Of a DNA stretch of 64,000 nt, positions 34,408 through 43,180 are shown piece by piece. Under the pieces are notes generated by a model that made no database searches, was not told the origin of the DNA, and worked only from the letters and a program-made list of their open reading frames with translations. Within the stretch, counting starts at the first letter, position 1, and each line of letters opens with the position of its first letter. The translations under genes were made by a program, and so were the position numbers. Location of the stretch: the NCBI GenBank assembly GCA_037441525.1, contig JBBISA010000010.1:1-64000 (forward strand), read 5' to 3'. The DNA comes from SKVR01 sp037441525. Its GTDB lineage: Bacteria; Bacteroidota; Bacteroidia; Bacteroidales; UBA7960.

Positions 34408-36378
34408 ATGACAAGAAAAACCAACATAGGCATATTAATCTTCCTAACCCTGCTCTCTATCGAAGCCGGGGCTCAGGAAATACTTCTGCCACTGCAATCC
34501 AACCCTGTAATTGAAGGAGCACTTACAACCGGCACCTTGAAAAATGATGCAGACCCGATACTAACTCTTCCTTTCAGGGAAGACTTTTCTTACCCCGGTC
34601 CGTTTCCTGACCCCCGCATCTGGAAAGACAACCTGATTTTTGTAAACCGAAGTTTTGCCCTTCATCCCAAAACTCTTGGAACTGCCACCTTCGATGCCCT
34701 GAATCAATTTGGGAAAATTTATCCACAGGCCCAAACCAATAGTTACCAGATAAGTGCTGATTTTTTAACATCGCATCGCATAAGACTCGATTCAGTTTTT
34801 TCGCCGGTTGCTAAACCCCTTACCCCTGCCGACAGTGTATTGCTTACCTTTTACTATCAGCCTCAGGGATTGGGTAGTGCCCCGCGACAGAGAGATTCGC
34901 TTGTGGTAGAATTTTTACACACTCCTGGTCATTTTATAACTGACCCCGAAAATCCAGACTCCAATATATGGATAGAGGATAAATGGGTAAGTGTCTGGAG
35001 AGCCCAGGGACAGGACCTAAATACCTTCAGAGCATCCAACAACAACCAGTTCTTTAAACGGGTAGCCATTCCCATAAATCATAGCGTGTATCTCCGTAAA
35101 GATTTCAGGTTTCGCTTCCGCAATTATGCAAGTTTTCCTCTGACCAAAACTCCCAATAATTTTGCAGGCAACACTTGTATATGGAACGTGGATTACATAA
35201 CCATAGATCAAGGCCGCACCTCTGCACAAAGGTGGTATTACGACATTGCTTTTGCAGCGCCTGCTCAATCGTTATTGCGCGACTACCAGGCAATGCCTTG
35301 GTCGCACTATATAGCCCAGGCCCCTGCCCGGAACAAAACCGGGCTTAATGTTACCATCACCAATCTGGGTAATATAACCTACAACTATAACTACCGCTAT
35401 TTTGTAATGGATGAAAATAACACAATTGTTCGCAATTACTCAGGCGGAACCTGGAATATTGCCCCATTTGCCCAGGCAGGTTATCAGAGTTATGCACCTC
35501 ATGCCAATCCACCGGTTGCGGCAAACCCGTTTGGGGCATTAAATCCGGCCATAGGGCGCCAATTCAGGGTTTTTCATGTTGTAAGAGAAGGAAGCAACGG
35601 AGATAGTTTTGCCCGCAACGACACCATTGTATTCAGGCAGGTTTTCGACAACTATTTTGCCTATGATGACGGGGTACCTGAGAATGGATACGGACTCGTT
35701 GGCTTTAACCCCAAAGGGGCTGTCAGATTTGTGCTGGGGCATAAAGACACGCTTCGTTCGGTCGAATTTTTCTTCAATGCAACCCTTAATAATCAAAACC
35801 GCCAACTTTTCAGGATAATGGTTTGGAAAAATCTCCAACCTGAGGTTATACTCTATCAGTCATCTCCAATATTTGTAGACTATGGCAACTGGATGAACCA
35901 ATTTGTAAAATTTGATCTCAGCCAACCATTGCAAGTATCTGATACAATTCATGTTGGCTGGCAGCAACTCACCAACGATTTTCTCAACATTGGATTCGAC
36001 AATAATAGCGACGCCTCTGCCCATATTTTTTATAATGCGGCCGGAGAGTGGCTGCCTACTATATTCAAGGGGGCACTAATGTTAAGGCCGGTTATGGGCC
36101 AGGCTCTTTTTGCCAGTGTTGATGATAAATCCAATTCAAGCCAGCTTAATCTTTTCCCAAACCCGGCAAATTCAGGAATAATCTATATTAGAGAATCTAA
36201 CCCAAATCTATCTGGTTTGGATGCAGGCATTTTCGACATAACAGGGAAAATGGTTTTAGTTGCCCCCTTTGATAATCAGATAGATGTGAGCGCATTGCGC
36301 CCCGGCATCTATTTTCTTAGAGTAAACGATCCAACGTATCAGAAACAATATTTTGCCAGATTCATTATTACCCGATAA
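34408..36378 (+). CDS. Large T9SS-sorted secreted protein, unknown function
   Basis: A 656-residue secreted protein with a signal peptide ending near 'SIEAGAQ' and a C-terminal T9SS type A domain ('LNLFPNPANSGIIYI', 'IFDITGKMVL', 'LRPGIYFLRVND'). The central part is beta-rich with a 'LPFREDFSYPGPFPD' block near residue 50, as in jelly-roll-like modules of secreted Bacteroidota proteins ('LTFYYQPQGLG'). No catalytic motif is apparent. It lies between the PASTA gene and rluD, six bases before the latter, an order common in Bacteroidota genomes, so it may be a housekeeping surface protein rather than an accessory one. Confidence 0.85.
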   Translation: MTRKTNIGILIFLTLLSIEAGAQEILLPLQSNPVIEGALTTGTLKNDADPILTLPFREDFSYPGPFPDPRIWKDNLIFVNRSFALHPKTLGTATFDALNQFGKIYPQAQTNSYQISADFLTSHRIRLDSVFSPVAKPLTPADSVLLTFYYQPQGLGSAPRQRDSLVVEFLHTPGHFITDPENPDSNIWIEDKWVSVWRAQGQDLNTFRASNNNQFFKRVAIPINHSVYLRKDFRFRFRNYASFPLTKTPNNFAGNTCIWNVDYITIDQGRTSAQRWYYDIAFAAPAQSLLRDYQAMPWSHYIAQAPARNKTGLNVTITNLGNITYNYNYRYFVMDENNTIVRNYSGGTWNIAPFAQAGYQSYAPHANPPVAANPFGALNPAIGRQFRVFHVVREGSNGDSFARNDTIVFRQVFDNYFAYDDGVPENGYGLVGFNPKGAVRFVLGHKDTLRSVEFFFNATLNNQNRQLFRIMVWKNLQPEVILYQSSPIFVDYGNWMNQFVKFDLSQPLQVSDTIHVGWQQLTNDFLNIGFDNNSDASAHIFYNAAGEWLPTIFKGALMLRPVMGQALFASVDDKSNSSQLNLFPNPANSGIIYIRESNPNLSGLDAGIFDITGKMVLVAPFDNQIDVSALRPGIYFLRVNDPTYQKQYFARFIITR

Positions 36379-36384
36379 TGCTCC

Positions 36385-37488
36385 ATGACTGAAATTACCG
36401 ACATACTCGATGATGAACTGGAAAAGTTCGACAATGACGAACAGGAATTATTTGAACATCACAGGTTTATTGCCGACAAAGGACAAGGATTGTTGCGCAT
36501 AGACAAGTTCCTGATGGCACGCATGGAATCGACCAGCCGGAATAAGATACAAAATGCAGCCAGAGCAGGCAATATCCTGGTAAATGATAAACCGGTTAAG
36601 CCCAACTACAAAATCAAACCACTCGATGTGGTAAGCGTGGTTCTGGCATTTCCTCCCCGCGAAATTGAGCTTATCCCTGAAAATATCCCCATCAACATTG
36701 TTTACGAAGACCATGACATATTGATTGTAAACAAAGAAGCAGGAATGGTGGTGCATCCCGGACATGGCAATTACACAGGCACTCTGGTAAATGCTCTTGT
36801 ATACCATTTCAGGGATTTGCCCATGCAAAACGGCGAAACCATTAAACCCGGTCTCGTGCACCGGATTGATAAAAACACCTCAGGCATCATCCTTATTGCG
36901 AAAAACGAATTGTCGCAGGCCCGACTTGCCAAAACATTTTTCGACCGTAATATTGATAGGCTTTACCATGCCCTTGTATGGGGAGATGTAAAACAGGAAT
37001 CTGGCACCATTACCGGACACATTGGCCGCAGCCTTAAAAACAGGCAGGTGATGGAAGTTTTTCCTGCAGGCGAACATGGAAAACCAGCCATAACCCATTA
37101 CAGAGTGCTCGAACGATTTAGCTACGTTACCCTTGTTGAATGTAAACTCGAAACAGGCCGCACGCATCAGATAAGAGCCCATTTCAGGTACATGGGCCAC
37201 CCCCTGTTTAATGATGAAACCTACGGCGGAGACCGGATACTTAAAGGGACTACTTACTCAAAATACAAACAATTTGTGCAAAATTGTTTCAAACTATGCC
37301 CACGCCATGCCCTTCATGCCAAAACGCTGGGATTTCAGCATCCTGTAAACGGGAATCAACTCTTTTTTGACTCTGAAATTCCGGCTGATATGCAGGGAAC
37401 AATTGACCGCTGGCGTCATTATGCCAAACATAAGGCCTTTGAAGAAGAAACTCCGTACAACGACGCGTCATCCGGAGTTCCAGATTAG
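36385..37488 (+). CDS. RluA/RluD family pseudouridine synthase
   Basis: A 367-residue pseudouridine synthase acting on 23S rRNA or tRNA. An N-terminal S4 RNA-binding domain spans about residues 35-95 ('RIDKFLMARMESTSRNKIQ', 'VNDKPVKPNYKIKPLD'). The catalytic domain has 'IVYEDHDILIVNKEAGMVVH' and the active-site motif 'HRIDKNTSGI' with Asp162, followed by 'GRTHQIRAHFRYMGHPLFND'. Length is normal for RluD. An acidic N-terminal extension of about 30 residues precedes S4. It ends 23 bases from the convergent thiamine-type TonB receptor. Confidence 0.93.
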   Translation: MTEITDILDDELEKFDNDEQELFEHHRFIADKGQGLLRIDKFLMARMESTSRNKIQNAARAGNILVNDKPVKPNYKIKPLDVVSVVLAFPPREIELIPENIPINIVYEDHDILIVNKEAGMVVHPGHGNYTGTLVNALVYHFRDLPMQNGETIKPGLVHRIDKNTSGIILIAKNELSQARLAKTFFDRNIDRLYHALVWGDVKQESGTITGHIGRSLKNRQVMEVFPAGEHGKPAITHYRVLERFSYVTLVECKLETGRTHQIRAHFRYMGHPLFNDETYGGDRILKGTTYSKYKQFVQNCFKLCPRHALHAKTLGFQHPVNGNQLFFDSEIPADMQGTIDRWRHYAKHKAFEEETPYNDASSGVPD

Positions 37489-37511
37489 TTATTCAATAGT
37501 TAATTGGGTTG

Positions 37512-39941
37512 TTACAACCGTAACCTCACACCCCCCAGGTAATGCCGTCCGGCTTGAGGAAAATATCCATCTTCGATGGCAATTAGTCCGTTGCTGCCAA
37601 CCACCCCCTTATATACCCAGGCATTGGTGATGTATTCAACATCGAAAACGTTGTTGATGGCAAAAGTAAACTCCAGTTCCCTGAATAAACTGTTTCTGAA
37701 CACATAAGATAATTTAATGTCGTTAACCCAGTATGGGTCGAGTTTTCTGTTGCTGTTCATCGTGTTATCGATGTATTGACTTGAAACGTATTTCCCGGTT
37801 ACCAAAACAGTGGCATTATTAAACGGGGTTAAGGTTACCCTCCCCCCGCCAACCAACGAAGGAGAAAAAGCAATATCGGTGTCGGTATAAGTCCGGGTGT
37901 CGGTGCCAGTCCAGTTCCTGTTTTCATCATAAACATCCGAGAACTCTGTAAATTCAGGAATCTTATTGCGCGATAATGCTAAATTTCCTTCAACAGTTGC
38001 AAACCGGTTTATTTTCCAGGCTGTTTCCAGTTCAACCCCCATCCGGTAGCTATCCTTAATGTTGGTTCTGGTAAAACCTCCCACGTCGTTGATTTCGCCG
38101 GTAAGAATCAATTGGTCTTTATAATCCATGAGGTACAAATTAATTCCTGAGTTAAACCCACCTGACCCGAAACGATAACCTGTTTCAATGTTTCTCAGTG
38201 TTTCATGCCTTGGTCGGCTTACTGGTGACGACTCTGTAAAATCTTTGCGTACAGGCTCACGGTTGCTGATACCGGCAAAGAGGTAGGTACTGTTTCGGCC
38301 ATCAAAATTGTAAACAAGGCCGGTTTTAGGATTCCAGAAATGAAATATGGCCTGTTGGTCAAGAGTAACAATCTCATTGTTAACCATTGAAGGTCCGTCA
38401 AAATGGTAAACTATATTGCGATACTGCAAATCACCAAATACGAATAGTCCACTGGCAATTTCGTAATTCAGTTTTATAAAAGAATTGAAATCCTTTTTCA
38501 GTGCACTGTTTTCGTAATAACGAAAACCTTTATCAAAGCTTTTCGAAAGTTGTGCCCAGATTATCTCTCCGAAATGGTCTCCTTCATAAATGTTGTAGCC
38601 GCCACCCACAATGGCTTTGATGGGGCCGTTGCCATCATAATCAAGAGAGTAAGTTAATCCGTAAAAATGATTGTCGAGCCACCTTTGCTGTATGAGATCA
38701 GTTCTGTCAAAAACCTGGCTCTCAATAACAACAGCAGGCAATCCGTATTTACTGAAACGCTGATTCTGCTTATATTGCTCATAATAACCGCGACCATAAG
38801 TATAATGGAGTGAAGTGCTGGCAACTAACTCATGACTAAATCGGTGACTCAAATGCAATTGATAGTGATCCTGCTGATAATTGTCAGTTTCATTATCATA
38901 ATACCTTATATTTCCTTCACTATCTCTGATTTCACCTGCGGGATTATAGGTTCGGTCAGTCTGCAGCAAACTTCCCGGCACCCCGTACCAGGCCTGATAG
39001 GTTTTTTCCTTTCCGCTGAAGGCAACGCCTTTAACAGATGTGTTCCGGCCAAAAAATCCTCCTGAAAGGTAAAAAGATGTCAGATCGGAAAAAGATCTGT
39101 CAATGTAACCATCACTTGAGATTCTTGAAAGCCGTCCATCAAACGACCAATTATTTACCATCAAGCCGGTTCCGAAATTTACGGTATTCCTTAGGGTATT
39201 GAAAGAGCCTCCGCTGGTAATCACCTCGGCATACGGATTATCCTGCAGGCCGGCTGTTTCAATACTAATGGTAGCCCCAAAAGCAGCAGCACCCTGGGTG
39301 CTTGTGCCCACGCCGCGCTGTATCTGAATATTGTCGGCAGAGGAAGCCAGATCAGGCATATTTACCCACCAAACACCATGCGATTCGGCATCATTTACAG
39401 GAATACCATTAATAGTAACATTAATACGTGTATTATCACTCCCTCTGATGTTCATCCAGGTGTAACCAATTCCTGCTCCGGCATCGGAACTTGTAATAAG
39501 TCCGGGGGTTAGCGATAAAAGGTAGGGCAGATCCTGTCCAAGGTTGTTGGCCTTGATAAACTCCGATGAGATATCGGTACGCACTGCCGGTGTCCGGTCG
39601 TCGGCGCGCGTTGCCTTTACGATTACTTCCTGGGTGAGCACCTGCCGGGGGTTAAGCAGAATTACCACCAGAGACTGATCGCCAGGGTTGACTTGAATGC
39701 GTGTTTGCTCATAACCAACAAACGAAACAACCAGGGTTATTGCATCATTGGTTGCTGTAGTAAGAGTAAATCTGCCATCAAAACTGGCCGATGTGCCATT
39801 TCTGGTACCATTTAAAACAATATTTGCACCGGGCAGTACACTGCCGTCAGATGCATCTTTCACAATTCCATTAATCTGAAATTGTGCGAATGCCTGCATG
39901 GTAAAAACAACCATGAAAAGCATCATGCTTACTTTTTTCAT
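37512..39941 (-). CDS. TPP-riboswitch-controlled TonB-dependent receptor (thiamine uptake)
   Basis: An 809-residue outer-membrane receptor. Signal peptide 1-20 ('MLFMVVFTMQAFAQ'), a carboxypeptidase-like domain ('GIVKDASDGSVLPGANIVL', 21-108), plug ('LPYLLSLTPGLITSSDAGAG', 'MNIRGSDNTRINVTINGIP', 'IQIQRGVGTSTQGAAAFGA') and a barrel ending 'GRHYLGGVRLRL'. The full TPP riboswitch in its leader shows that it is repressed by thiamine pyrophosphate, so thiamine, its phosphate or a precursor is the probable ligand, as for thiamine-regulated outer-membrane receptors of Bacteroidota. The inner-membrane transporter (PnuT-like) and thiamine pyrophosphokinase often found downstream are absent; the gene ends against rluD. 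Confidence 0.93.
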   Translation of the reverse strand: MKKVSMMLFMVVFTMQAFAQFQINGIVKDASDGSVLPGANIVLNGTRNGTSASFDGRFTLTTATNDAITLVVSFVGYEQTRIQVNPGDQSLVVILLNPRQVLTQEVIVKATRADDRTPAVRTDISSEFIKANNLGQDLPYLLSLTPGLITSSDAGAGIGYTWMNIRGSDNTRINVTINGIPVNDAESHGVWWVNMPDLASSADNIQIQRGVGTSTQGAAAFGATISIETAGLQDNPYAEVITSGGSFNTLRNTVNFGTGLMVNNWSFDGRLSRISSDGYIDRSFSDLTSFYLSGGFFGRNTSVKGVAFSGKEKTYQAWYGVPGSLLQTDRTYNPAGEIRDSEGNIRYYDNETDNYQQDHYQLHLSHRFSHELVASTSLHYTYGRGYYEQYKQNQRFSKYGLPAVVIESQVFDRTDLIQQRWLDNHFYGLTYSLDYDGNGPIKAIVGGGYNIYEGDHFGEIIWAQLSKSFDKGFRYYENSALKKDFNSFIKLNYEIASGLFVFGDLQYRNIVYHFDGPSMVNNEIVTLDQQAIFHFWNPKTGLVYNFDGRNSTYLFAGISNREPVRKDFTESSPVSRPRHETLRNIETGYRFGSGGFNSGINLYLMDYKDQLILTGEINDVGGFTRTNIKDSYRMGVELETAWKINRFATVEGNLALSRNKIPEFTEFSDVYDENRNWTGTDTRTYTDTDIAFSPSLVGGGRVTLTPFNNATVLVTGKYVSSQYIDNTMNSNRKLDPYWVNDIKLSYVFRNSLFRELEFTFAINNVFDVEYITNAWVYKGVVGSNGLIAIEDGYFPQAGRHYLGGVRLRL

Positions 39942-39970
39942 TTTACTTTTTGATTTTTTGGGTTCAACTT

Positions 39971-40000
39971 AAGGACGCCAACAGGGGAAACTGCATCCTT
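39971..40000 (-). promoter_or_regulatory. Expression-platform hairpin of the TPP riboswitch
   Basis: On the minus strand AAGGATGC pairs with GCGTCCTT (one G-U pair) just after the aptamer and before the start codon. No strong T-run follows, so control could be by translation or a weak terminator. Confidence 0.4.
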
Positions 40001-40004
40001 TTTA

Positions 40005-40092
40005 AGTCGGTCCCGTTCCCTTCGCCGGCATTACCCGGATCAGGTTCAATGGGTTTGATCTCAGCCCGTATATTTAGGGCACCCCTATTGCG
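40005..40092 (-). promoter_or_regulatory. TPP (thiamine pyrophosphate) riboswitch
   Basis: Read on the minus strand, the segment contains the classic THI-box blocks in order: GGGGTGCC, CTGAGA, ACCC, GAACCTGATC, CGGGTAATGCCGGCG and AAGGGAA. These are the P1-P2-P4 and J-region signatures of the TPP aptamer. It lies about 65 bases upstream of the TonB receptor gene. Confidence 0.95.
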
Positions 40093-40102
40093 ACTTGCAT
40101 TG

Positions 40103-40134
40103 CAAATGTATGTAGTTTTATCCAAAATAACAAA
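40103..40134 (-). promoter_or_regulatory. Promoter of the TPP-controlled receptor
   Basis: On the minus strand TTTG (40134-40131), a 20-base spacer and TACATTTG (40110-40103) fit the Bacteroidota -33/-7 consensus exactly. The transcript would start just before the riboswitch. Confidence 0.8.
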
Positions 40135-40178
40135 GTCTTTTAGTTTCAATCATTGTAATCAATAAAACTGTTTTTGGC

Positions 40179-40186
40179 TACTTTTG
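40179..40186 (+). promoter_or_regulatory. -7 promoter box of aroQ
   Basis: TACTTTTG followed by C lies 32 bases before the aroQ ATG at 40218, so the earlier TTG at 40212 is not needed. Confidence 0.6.
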
Positions 40187-40217
40187 CACCATTCAATTTA
40201 GCCTAATACCTTTGATT

Positions 40218-40655
40218 ATGGAAACCCGATCTCGAATTATCATTATTAATGGCCCCAACCTGAATCTTCTGGGTATGCGTGAAACATCTATTTATGGAAA
40301 TACCTTCTTTGAAGATTATTTTAAAAAACTTCAACAATTATTTCCGCAGGCTGATCTTGAATATTATCAAAGCAATATTGAAGGGGAGCTGATTAATAAA
40401 TTGCATCAGGAAGGTTTTAAGGCTACTGGCATTATCCTTAATGCGGGCGGGTATACGCATACATCAGTAGCACTTGGCGATGCAATACTGGCCATCAACA
40501 CACCTGTAATTGAAGTTCACATTTCCAATGTTTTTGCCAGAGAATCTTTCAGGCATATTTCTCATATTGCAGCTGCATGTACCGGCAGTATCAGCGGTTT
40601 TGGGCTCGATGGATACAGGCTTGCAATAGAGAGCATTATTGGCAAAAAGGGATAA
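40218..40655 (+). CDS. aroQ: 3-dehydroquinate dehydratase, type II
   Basis: A 145-residue type II dehydroquinase, third step of the shikimate pathway. Motifs: 'IINGPNLNLLGMRE' with the catalytic Tyr in 'SIYG' soon after, 'YYQSNIEGELINKLHQ', 'ILNAGGYTHTSVALGDA' and 'VEVHISNVFARESFRHIS' carrying the catalytic His and Arg. Length is typical, and the enzyme normally forms a dodecamer. It is a single gene with its own promoter, divergent from the thiamine receptor and convergent with the GT2 gene. Confidence 0.96.
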   Translation: METRSRIIIINGPNLNLLGMRETSIYGNTFFEDYFKKLQQLFPQADLEYYQSNIEGELINKLHQEGFKATGIILNAGGYTHTSVALGDAILAINTPVIEVHISNVFARESFRHISHIAAACTGSISGFGLDGYRLAIESIIGKKG

Positions 40656-40676
40656 AACAGGCTGAAAAAACAAGGA

Positions 40677-41699
40677 TTATGTTCGGAATCTTTTTGCTTT
40701 GAGCTCCGAAAATCGCTTCTTTTTCAAGATGTAGTAATCTGCTACTATACTGCCTCGATATACTTTCGTAGCGTTTATAAATGGCAGGGCCTTGCCGGCC
40801 TTTCTTTTTTTTCTCCAAATTTTCAATACAGAAAAAAACGCTTTCATTACAGCCAGAGTATCAGCCCGTTTTCCTTCGGCAAAAAATTTCATGGCAGCTA
40901 AGGTGTCCAGAATTGCCCTAACAGCCAGGACTAAGTAAAATTGCCTTGCGGGAAGATTTTTAGCCAATAACAGTAAGTTGTTACGGAAATTAAGGAATGT
41001 TTTCCGGGGATTTTTTTTTGGCAAAGTGCCGCCTCCAACATGATATATTATCGATTCGGGACAATACACCACTCTTTTTCCCATTCTTTTCAAACGCCAG
41101 CAAAGATCTATTTCCTCCATGTGAGCAAAAAAGTCGTCGTCAAACCCACCTGCTTCCTTAAAATCTTTGGCCTTTACAAACATACATGCACCGGTTGCCC
41201 AGAAAACATCAACAAAATCGTCATATTGTCCACGGTCTGTTTCTATATGTTCGAATATCCTGCCACGGCAAAACGGATATCCAAACTGATCAATATATCC
41301 CCCAGCTGCCCCGGCATATTCAAATTTTTCCGGATGAGTAAACCATCTGATTTTTGGCTGACAAGCTGCAACATCATCATGGATTTCCATATAATTGATT
41401 ACCGGTTCCACCCAATACGGTGTAACCTCAATATCCGAGTTAAGCAGTATATAATAACTTGCCTCTATTTTATCCAATGCCCGATTATAACCACCGGCGT
41501 ATCCAAAATTCTTTTCGAGCTGAATGTACCTAATTGCGGGGAAATGTAATTTAAGCAGTTGTTCTGCCCCATCAAATGAGCCGTTATCAGCTATGAATAT
41601 TTCGGCCCAATCAGGACAATTGGAAATTACAGAGGGTAAAAACCTTTCCAAAAAGCTTCTCCCATTCCAGTTTAAAATAACTATTGCTGCCCTGATCAA
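40677..41699 (-). CDS. Glycosyltransferase family 2
   Basis: A 340-residue GT-A glycosyltransferase resembling rhamnosyltransferase-type GT2 enzymes. The donor site begins with 'AAIVILNWNGRSFLERFLPS', followed by 'IFIADNGSFDGA', 'NFGYAGGYNRAL', the DxD-type 'LLNSDIEVTP' and 'GGFDDDFFAHMEEIDLCWRL', where Glu-Glu-Ile-Asp is the likely base region. A basic C-terminal tail ('KKRFSELKAKRFRT') suits membrane association. Start assignment is uncertain: TTG at 41699 gives 'MIRAAIVIL', the usual N-terminus; another TTG at 41741 would add 14 residues. Probably acts in surface polysaccharide synthesis. Confidence 0.87.
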   Translation of the reverse strand: MIRAAIVILNWNGRSFLERFLPSVISNCPDWAEIFIADNGSFDGAEQLLKLHFPAIRYIQLEKNFGYAGGYNRALDKIEASYYILLNSDIEVTPYWVEPVINYMEIHDDVAACQPKIRWFTHPEKFEYAGAAGGYIDQFGYPFCRGRIFEHIETDRGQYDDFVDVFWATGACMFVKAKDFKEAGGFDDDFFAHMEEIDLCWRLKRMGKRVVYCPESIIYHVGGGTLPKKNPRKTFLNFRNNLLLLAKNLPARQFYLVLAVRAILDTLAAMKFFAEGKRADTLAVMKAFFSVLKIWRKKRKAGKALPFINATKVYRGSIVADYYILKKKRFSELKAKRFRT

Positions 41700-41918
41700 A
41701 GAATAAGTATAAAACTGATTAGAAAATTGAATATAATACAACCGAAATTACCACAAGAAATTGCACAGCATGGTCATTTGTTAGTATGTCGGCAAAGATA
41801 ATTAATAGTGGAAAACATGCAGCATAATGAAAAACTAAATAGAAAATCGTTGCAACAAATTGATTTTGTTTTACTTATTATTTTTAATGAAAAAATATTT
41901 CTGAAATAGCCGTAATTG

Positions 41919-41948
41919 TTGGGTGGAATAGGATTTTTTGTACTTTTG
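41919..41948 (+). promoter_or_regulatory. Promoter of tRNA-Ser
   Basis: TTG at 41919-41921, a 19-base spacer and TACTTTTG at 41941-41948 lie directly before the tRNA, whose 5' end is four bases on from the box. Confidence 0.7.
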
Positions 41949-41952
41949 CCGC

Positions 41953-42037
41953 GGAGAGATGGCAGAGCGGTCGATTGCGGCGGTCTTGAAAACCGTTGAG
42001 GGTAACACCTCCGGGGGTTCGAATCCCTCTCTCTCCG
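41953..42037 (+). tRNA. tRNA-Ser (anticodon TGA)
   Basis: An 85-nt class II tRNA. Acceptor stem GGAGAGA pairs with TCTCTCC; the anticodon loop CTTGAAA gives TGA; a long variable arm (GAGGGTAACACCTC) and T-loop GGTTCGAATCC follow. The CCA end is not encoded. Confidence 0.95.
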
Positions 42038-42046
42038 CAAGCAATA

Positions 42047-42074
42047 AAAAAGCCCCGTTTTTGGGGCTTTTCTT
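42047..42074 (+). terminator. Terminator of tRNA-Ser
   Basis: AAAAGCCCC pairs with GGGGCTTTT around a T-rich loop, followed by further T on the plus strand. The same hairpin could serve the convergent cas6 transcript. Confidence 0.75.
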
Positions 42075-42110
42075 ATTTTATACATCTAATAATACTGCTT
42101 TACAATCAGG

Positions 42111-42896
42111 CTATTTTATTGCGCAACATCCAAAGCCCAAATGATTAAGTTCGCCAAATCCGCAATTATAACCTATTTGCAGTAATTCGGCGGGTGCTTT
42201 AACTTCAAAATCGAACAAAAAACCTTTTACAGATTTCTGATGAGGAGTATCAACCCTTACTTTTATTATTTTTGGTTTGGGCTTTCCAATTATTTTAAAC
42301 CCGAGATCATTTAACCCTGATAGCCCACCTCCTCCGTTAGGCATGTATTTAATTAAACTGGCATACCGGGCCATCAGGTTTTTAAAAAAAACTTTATCAA
42401 AGTCCTTTGCATCAGGCGACAAGTAAACATCTGCGTTTTTGCCCGGCTCTGCAATCAACATTGGCGAAAGACAAGTAAATACTATACTTGTATTACTTTT
42501 AAAATCGGGTTGTTTTATTCTTTGAATGTCATCGATTCGGATGGCGGTTTTTCCTTTTGAATCGCCTATTTTGAGTTCCTGGCCTTTAAAACTCTCAATA
42601 ATAATATTCTCAACATCCTGATGAGCGTAAAAAGATAAGATAAGGGTTGCATCAGCTCCTTCGACCAAAATACGATCCTCGGCAATTTTGCCGGGAGCAA
42701 AATATACATCTGAAAAAGTATATAATTTATACTCTCCTAAATGGTCGGTAAACTTATTAGCAACAAACCATTCTTTTAAATTACTGTTGTGGAAGTGGAG
42801 AACTTTGTGTACCCATGTCGAAACCTCACTCTGATAATTAATGGGTATTGAAAAGGGGGCATCACCCAATAATTTTAACTCGATCTTGAAACGCAT
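42111..42896 (-). CDS. cas6: Orphan Cas6-type CRISPR endoribonuclease
   Basis: A 261-residue RAMP-superfamily protein matching Cas6, which cleaves CRISPR precursor RNA within the repeat. N-terminal ferredoxin-like block: 'MRFKIELKLLGDAPFSIPIN', then Tyr21, His34 and His36 in 'VHKVLHFHNSN' as plausible catalytic residues, and 'GEYKLYTFSDVYF', the family's 'F.FS' strand. The C-terminus has the glycine-rich RNA-binding loop 'GYNCGFGELNHLGFGCCAIK'. ATG at 42896 gives the standard N-terminus; the frame is open 32 codons further. No repeat-spacer array and no other cas gene exist in this window. A conserved 146-nt element lies about 100 bases upstream on the opposite strand. Confidence 0.85.
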   Translation of the reverse strand: MRFKIELKLLGDAPFSIPINYQSEVSTWVHKVLHFHNSNLKEWFVANKFTDHLGEYKLYTFSDVYFAPGKIAEDRILVEGADATLILSFYAHQDVENIIIESFKGQELKIGDSKGKTAIRIDDIQRIKQPDFKSNTSIVFTCLSPMLIAEPGKNADVYLSPDAKDFDKVFFKNLMARYASLIKYMPNGGGGLSGLNDLGFKIIGKPKPKIIKVRVDTPHQKSVKGFLFDFEVKAPAELLQIGYNCGFGELNHLGFGCCAIK

Positions 42897-42997
42897 AGTC
42901 TGGATAAGAAAATCAGTAATTTGAAGATTAAATAATATATTTAGGCGTTTAAAATTAACAAAAATACCATTCAGCGCAACAAAACTTTTCACAATTA

Positions 42998-43143
42998 ACT
43001 ATGAAACGAACATCCCGTTTAGGCTGCTCCAACGCCACTGAACCGAGCTTAGGAGCCCGGTGAAGCCAAAAAAGCTAACATGGAGCTCTCCTGTAAAAAG
43101 GGGATAAGCAATCCGACCCGCTCAAAATAAATTATTTATGGAT
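42998..43143 (+). ncRNA. Conserved structured element, copy A
   Basis: A 146-nt non-coding segment homologous to 61321-61466 (minus strand). By hand alignment the first 121 columns match at 88 positions without a gap; the first 16 bases (ACTATGAAACGAACAT) and blocks TGAACCG, GAAGCCAAAA and ATCCGACC are identical, while 25 bases after the 5' block vary. Three stems are kept in both copies: CCG-GC-/-GC-CGG (43043-43060), GGAG/CTCC (43082-43091) and GG-/-CC (43101-43114). Wobble pairs favour this strand, but orientation is not proven. Candidate ncRNA or dispersed structured repeat. Confidence 0.5.
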
Positions 43144-43146
43144 AAA

Positions 43147-43180
43147 AAAAGCCATCTGAACCGAGGCTCAGATGGCTTAT
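43147..43180 (-). terminator. Terminator of the OmpA/TPR lipoprotein gene
   Basis: AAGCCATCTGA pairs perfectly over 11 bp with TCAGATGGCTT, with an 8-nt loop; the minus-strand side continues with a T-run. It is 23 bases past the stop codon. Confidence 0.8.
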
